From Pseudomonas helvetica (GTDB lineage: Bacteria > Pseudomonadota > Gammaproteobacteria > Pseudomonadales > Pseudomonadaceae): 64,000 bases of DNA. Position 1 is the stretch's first letter. Each line of letters opens with the position of its first letter. The position numbers were made by a program, and so were the translations under genes. Of this stretch, positions 62,371-64,000 are shown one piece after another. Location: positions 3,979,501-4,043,500 of the forward strand of contig NZ_CP150917.1 in the NCBI RefSeq assembly GCF_039908645.1. Direction: 5' to 3'. Under the pieces are notes generated by a model. The model saw only the letters and a list, made by a program, of their open reading frames with translations. It did no database searches and was not told the origin of the DNA.

Positions 62371-62455
62371 AACCTGTACCCGGCCTGAGAGCTGGTACTT
62401 GGCACCCCACTCGCCGAGACGAATTCCATTCGAAAACTCATGAGGTAGAACTGTT

Positions 62456-63169
62456 GTGAAAGCCATTATTTTGGCTGCCGGACGTGGCAGCCGCATGAAA
62501 AGCCTCACGGATGAACGTCCGAAGTGCATGGTCGAGTTGCGTGGCAAGACACTGCTGGAGTGGCAGCTTGTGGCGCTGCGCGCTGCTGGCGTTAGCGAGA
62601 TAGCCATCGTTACCGGCTACAAACGCGAGCTGTTGGCAGACCAAGGGCTGATCGAGTTCCATAATTCACGCTGGGCGCAAACCAATATGGTGTCGTCATT
62701 GGCGTGTGCTGAAGCCTGGTTGCAGGCAGAGCCGTGCATCGTGAGTTATTCCGATATTTTCTACAGCCCGGCAGCGGTCCAGTCGTTGATGACATGCAAG
62801 GCTTCCCTGGCTGTCACCTATGACCCGAATTGGCTGGAGCTTTGGACACAGCGTTTTGGCAATCCATTACTGGATGCCGAAACGTTCCGCCTGACACCCG
62901 CTGACACTTTGGCTGAAATCGGCAACAAACCAGAATCAGCAGACGATATTCAGGGCCAATACATGGGGCTTTTGCGCTTCACGCCTGAGGGTTGGGCAGA
63001 AGTCATCCGGCTTCGCTCAGCATTAACCCCGGAGCAGTGTGACAAAGTGCATATGACGAACACCCTTCAGCAAGTCATTGATGCGGGTCGGGTCCCGATA
63101 CACGCCATTCCTTACACAGGAGAATGGGGAGAGGTCGACTCCTCTGAAGACCTCTCCTTGTATCAATAG
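62456..63169 (+). CDS. Nucleotidyltransferase, probable CTP:phosphoglutamine cytidylyltransferase
   Basis: 237 residues starting at a GTG with GAGGT upstream. LicC/RfbA-type signature LAAGRGSRMKSLTDERPKCM, then VELRGKTLLEWQL. LicC-like enzymes make CDP-choline and related CDP compounds. C. jejuni Cj1416, of this family, joins CTP with L-glutamine phosphate to CDP-L-glutamine. Last gene of the cluster; the next gene (RidA family) is on the other strand. Confidence 0.8.
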   Translation: MKAIILAAGRGSRMKSLTDERPKCMVELRGKTLLEWQLVALRAAGVSEIAIVTGYKRELLADQGLIEFHNSRWAQTNMVSSLACAEAWLQAEPCIVSYSDIFYSPAAVQSLMTCKASLAVTYDPNWLELWTQRFGNPLLDAETFRLTPADTLAEIGNKPESADDIQGQYMGLLRFTPEGWAEVIRLRSALTPEQCDKVHMTNTLQQVIDAGRVPIHAIPYTGEWGEVDSSEDLSLYQ

Positions 63170-63210
63170 AATGAGCCGCAATGCTTGATCTGTCGCGATG
63201 ACCCGCAGAC

Positions 63211-63591
63211 TCAGCCCTTGGCCGCCATCGCGGTGACTTCCACGCGCATGCCTTCGACCGCCAGGGCGGCTACGCCAACGGCGGCGCGCACCGGCCAGGG
63301 CTTGGCGAAAAAGCGTTGATAGACCTCGTTGAAGGCGGCGCGGTCGGCCATGTCGGTGAGGTAGATGGTCAAATGCATGACCCGGTCCATGGAACTGCCA
63401 GCCCGTTCCAACGCGACCTTGAGTGCCTGCAGCGTGCACTCGCTTTGCTCGGTGATGCCACCCAACTCCAGGCTACCGTCAGCGCGGGTGGGGATCTGGG
63501 TCGAGACCAGCAGGCCGCCGAAACCGGCAACATCGGAGGAGATGGATTCCGGGTCCAGGTCGGGGATAAAGGTCAGGTCTTGGTTTGCCAT
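63211..63591 (-). CDS. RidA family protein
   Basis: 126 residues from the ATG at 63591; an in-frame start at 63684 adds an unconserved stretch. YjgF/RidA fold: PDLDPESISSDVAGFGGLLV, ITEQSECTLQALKVALERAG and MDRVMHLTIYLTDMADRAAF. RidA proteins hydrolyse reactive enamine/imine intermediates. Convergent with the cytidylyltransferase, not part of the cluster. Confidence 0.88.
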   Translation of the reverse strand: MANQDLTFIPDLDPESISSDVAGFGGLLVSTQIPTRADGSLELGGITEQSECTLQALKVALERAGSSMDRVMHLTIYLTDMADRAAFNEVYQRFFAKPWPVRAAVGVAALAVEGMRVEVTAMAAKG

Positions 63592-63739
63592 GAGAGGATC
63601 TCTTGCTTGAAGTGCTAAAGGGGTGATCGTGTAAACCGCGGCCAGTTTACAACCCCATCGTCTGGGAGCAATCAATGCACGCAACCCTGTCTTCTCGGCG
63701 ACGACTTCGACGCCCAGGCGGGCTCTCGGGCACTGTTGC

Positions 63740-64000
63740 CTAAAGCTTGTAGGTCACATACCGGCCGCGCCCGGTTTTTTTGGCTTGATACATGACGCGG
63801 TCTGCGGCCAGCAGAAGCATATCCGCAGAGCTTTCCCCGTTCCCCAGTGCAATGCCAATCGAAACACCCACGATGCAGACCGTACCGGAAATAAAAAACG
63901 GCGCTCCCAGTGCTTCAATACATTTAGTCGCGACGGTGCTCACGATCTCTTCGGCATCGTCCCCAAGGTCACTCAGCAGAACAACAAACTCATCACCCCC
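63740..64000 (-). CDS. GGDEF-domain protein (diguanylate cyclase), C-terminal part
   Basis: 87 codons in the window; the gene runs past base 64000. The first residues visible are GGDEFVVLLSDLGDDAEEI, i.e. the active-site loop is intact, followed by IGIALGNGESSADMLLLAAD and a MYQAKKTGRGR tail typical of GGDEF domains. Makes cyclic di-GMP if the rest is complete; input domains are not visible. Confidence 0.92.
   Translation of the reverse strand, partial: GGDEFVVLLSDLGDDAEEIVSTVATKCIEALGAPFFISGTVCIVGVSIGIALGNGESSADMLLLAADRVMYQAKKTGRGRYVTYKL

Overview
The window looks like a chromosome segment of a fluorescens-group Pseudomonas. The evidence is GC-rich core genes, a complete kdp potassium locus, a glucarate catabolic locus, ppnN, LysR-regulated operons in typical pseudomonad style, and several Pseudomonas-type REP inverted pairs. 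No rRNA, tRNA or CRISPR array was seen.

Layout. 0-10.9 kb is metabolic and transport core: a 5-oxoprolinase-type operon (pxpA, biotin carrier, biotin carboxylase, pxpB, pxpC) facing its LysR regulator; a DMT exporter; an epimerase facing a MerR regulator; and an MFS exporter facing a LysR regulator. Several divergent promoters carry clear palindromes.

10.9-28.1 kb is an accessory island. It holds orphan immunity-like genes (Imm33-like, barstar-like, DUF7660-like and others), a GNAT acetyltransferase, a duplicated membrane-protein gene, an intact IS30-family element, a truncated IS1182-type transposase and a MITE-like remnant. It also holds a probable defence block: a GHKL ATPase fused to a nuclease-like domain with a partner gene, an Mrr-like nuclease, and a long DEAD/DEAH helicase with a C-terminal nuclease-like motif. 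Gene after gene in this island is separated by copies or relics of one palindromic element (GGGGACAGATTTATTT ... AAATAAATCTGTCCCC). Two copies have moved together with a gene, and others supply stop codons to neighbouring reading frames.

28.1-56.5 kb is core again: kdpFABC with kdpDE, a molybdopterin oxidoreductase/cytochrome b pair, ppnN, a serine/threonine dehydratase, an amidohydrolase with an amino-acid binding protein and LysR regulator, a glucarate uptake/dehydratase locus with a GntR regulator, a glycosyltransferase, thpR, and two divergent L,D-transpeptidases. REP elements sit in the gaps.

56.9-63.2 kb is the most interesting part: six tightly packed genes whose families match the phosphoramidate pathway known from Campylobacter jejuni capsule (glutamine kinase, cytidylyltransferase, gamma-glutamyl-CDP-amidate hydrolase, CDP-amidate kinase, methyltransferase), led by a CDP-glycerol glycerophosphotransferase-like protein that could be the transferase. 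No polysaccharide polymerisation genes adjoin it. The window ends with a RidA-family gene and a GGDEF protein cut at the GGDEF motif.
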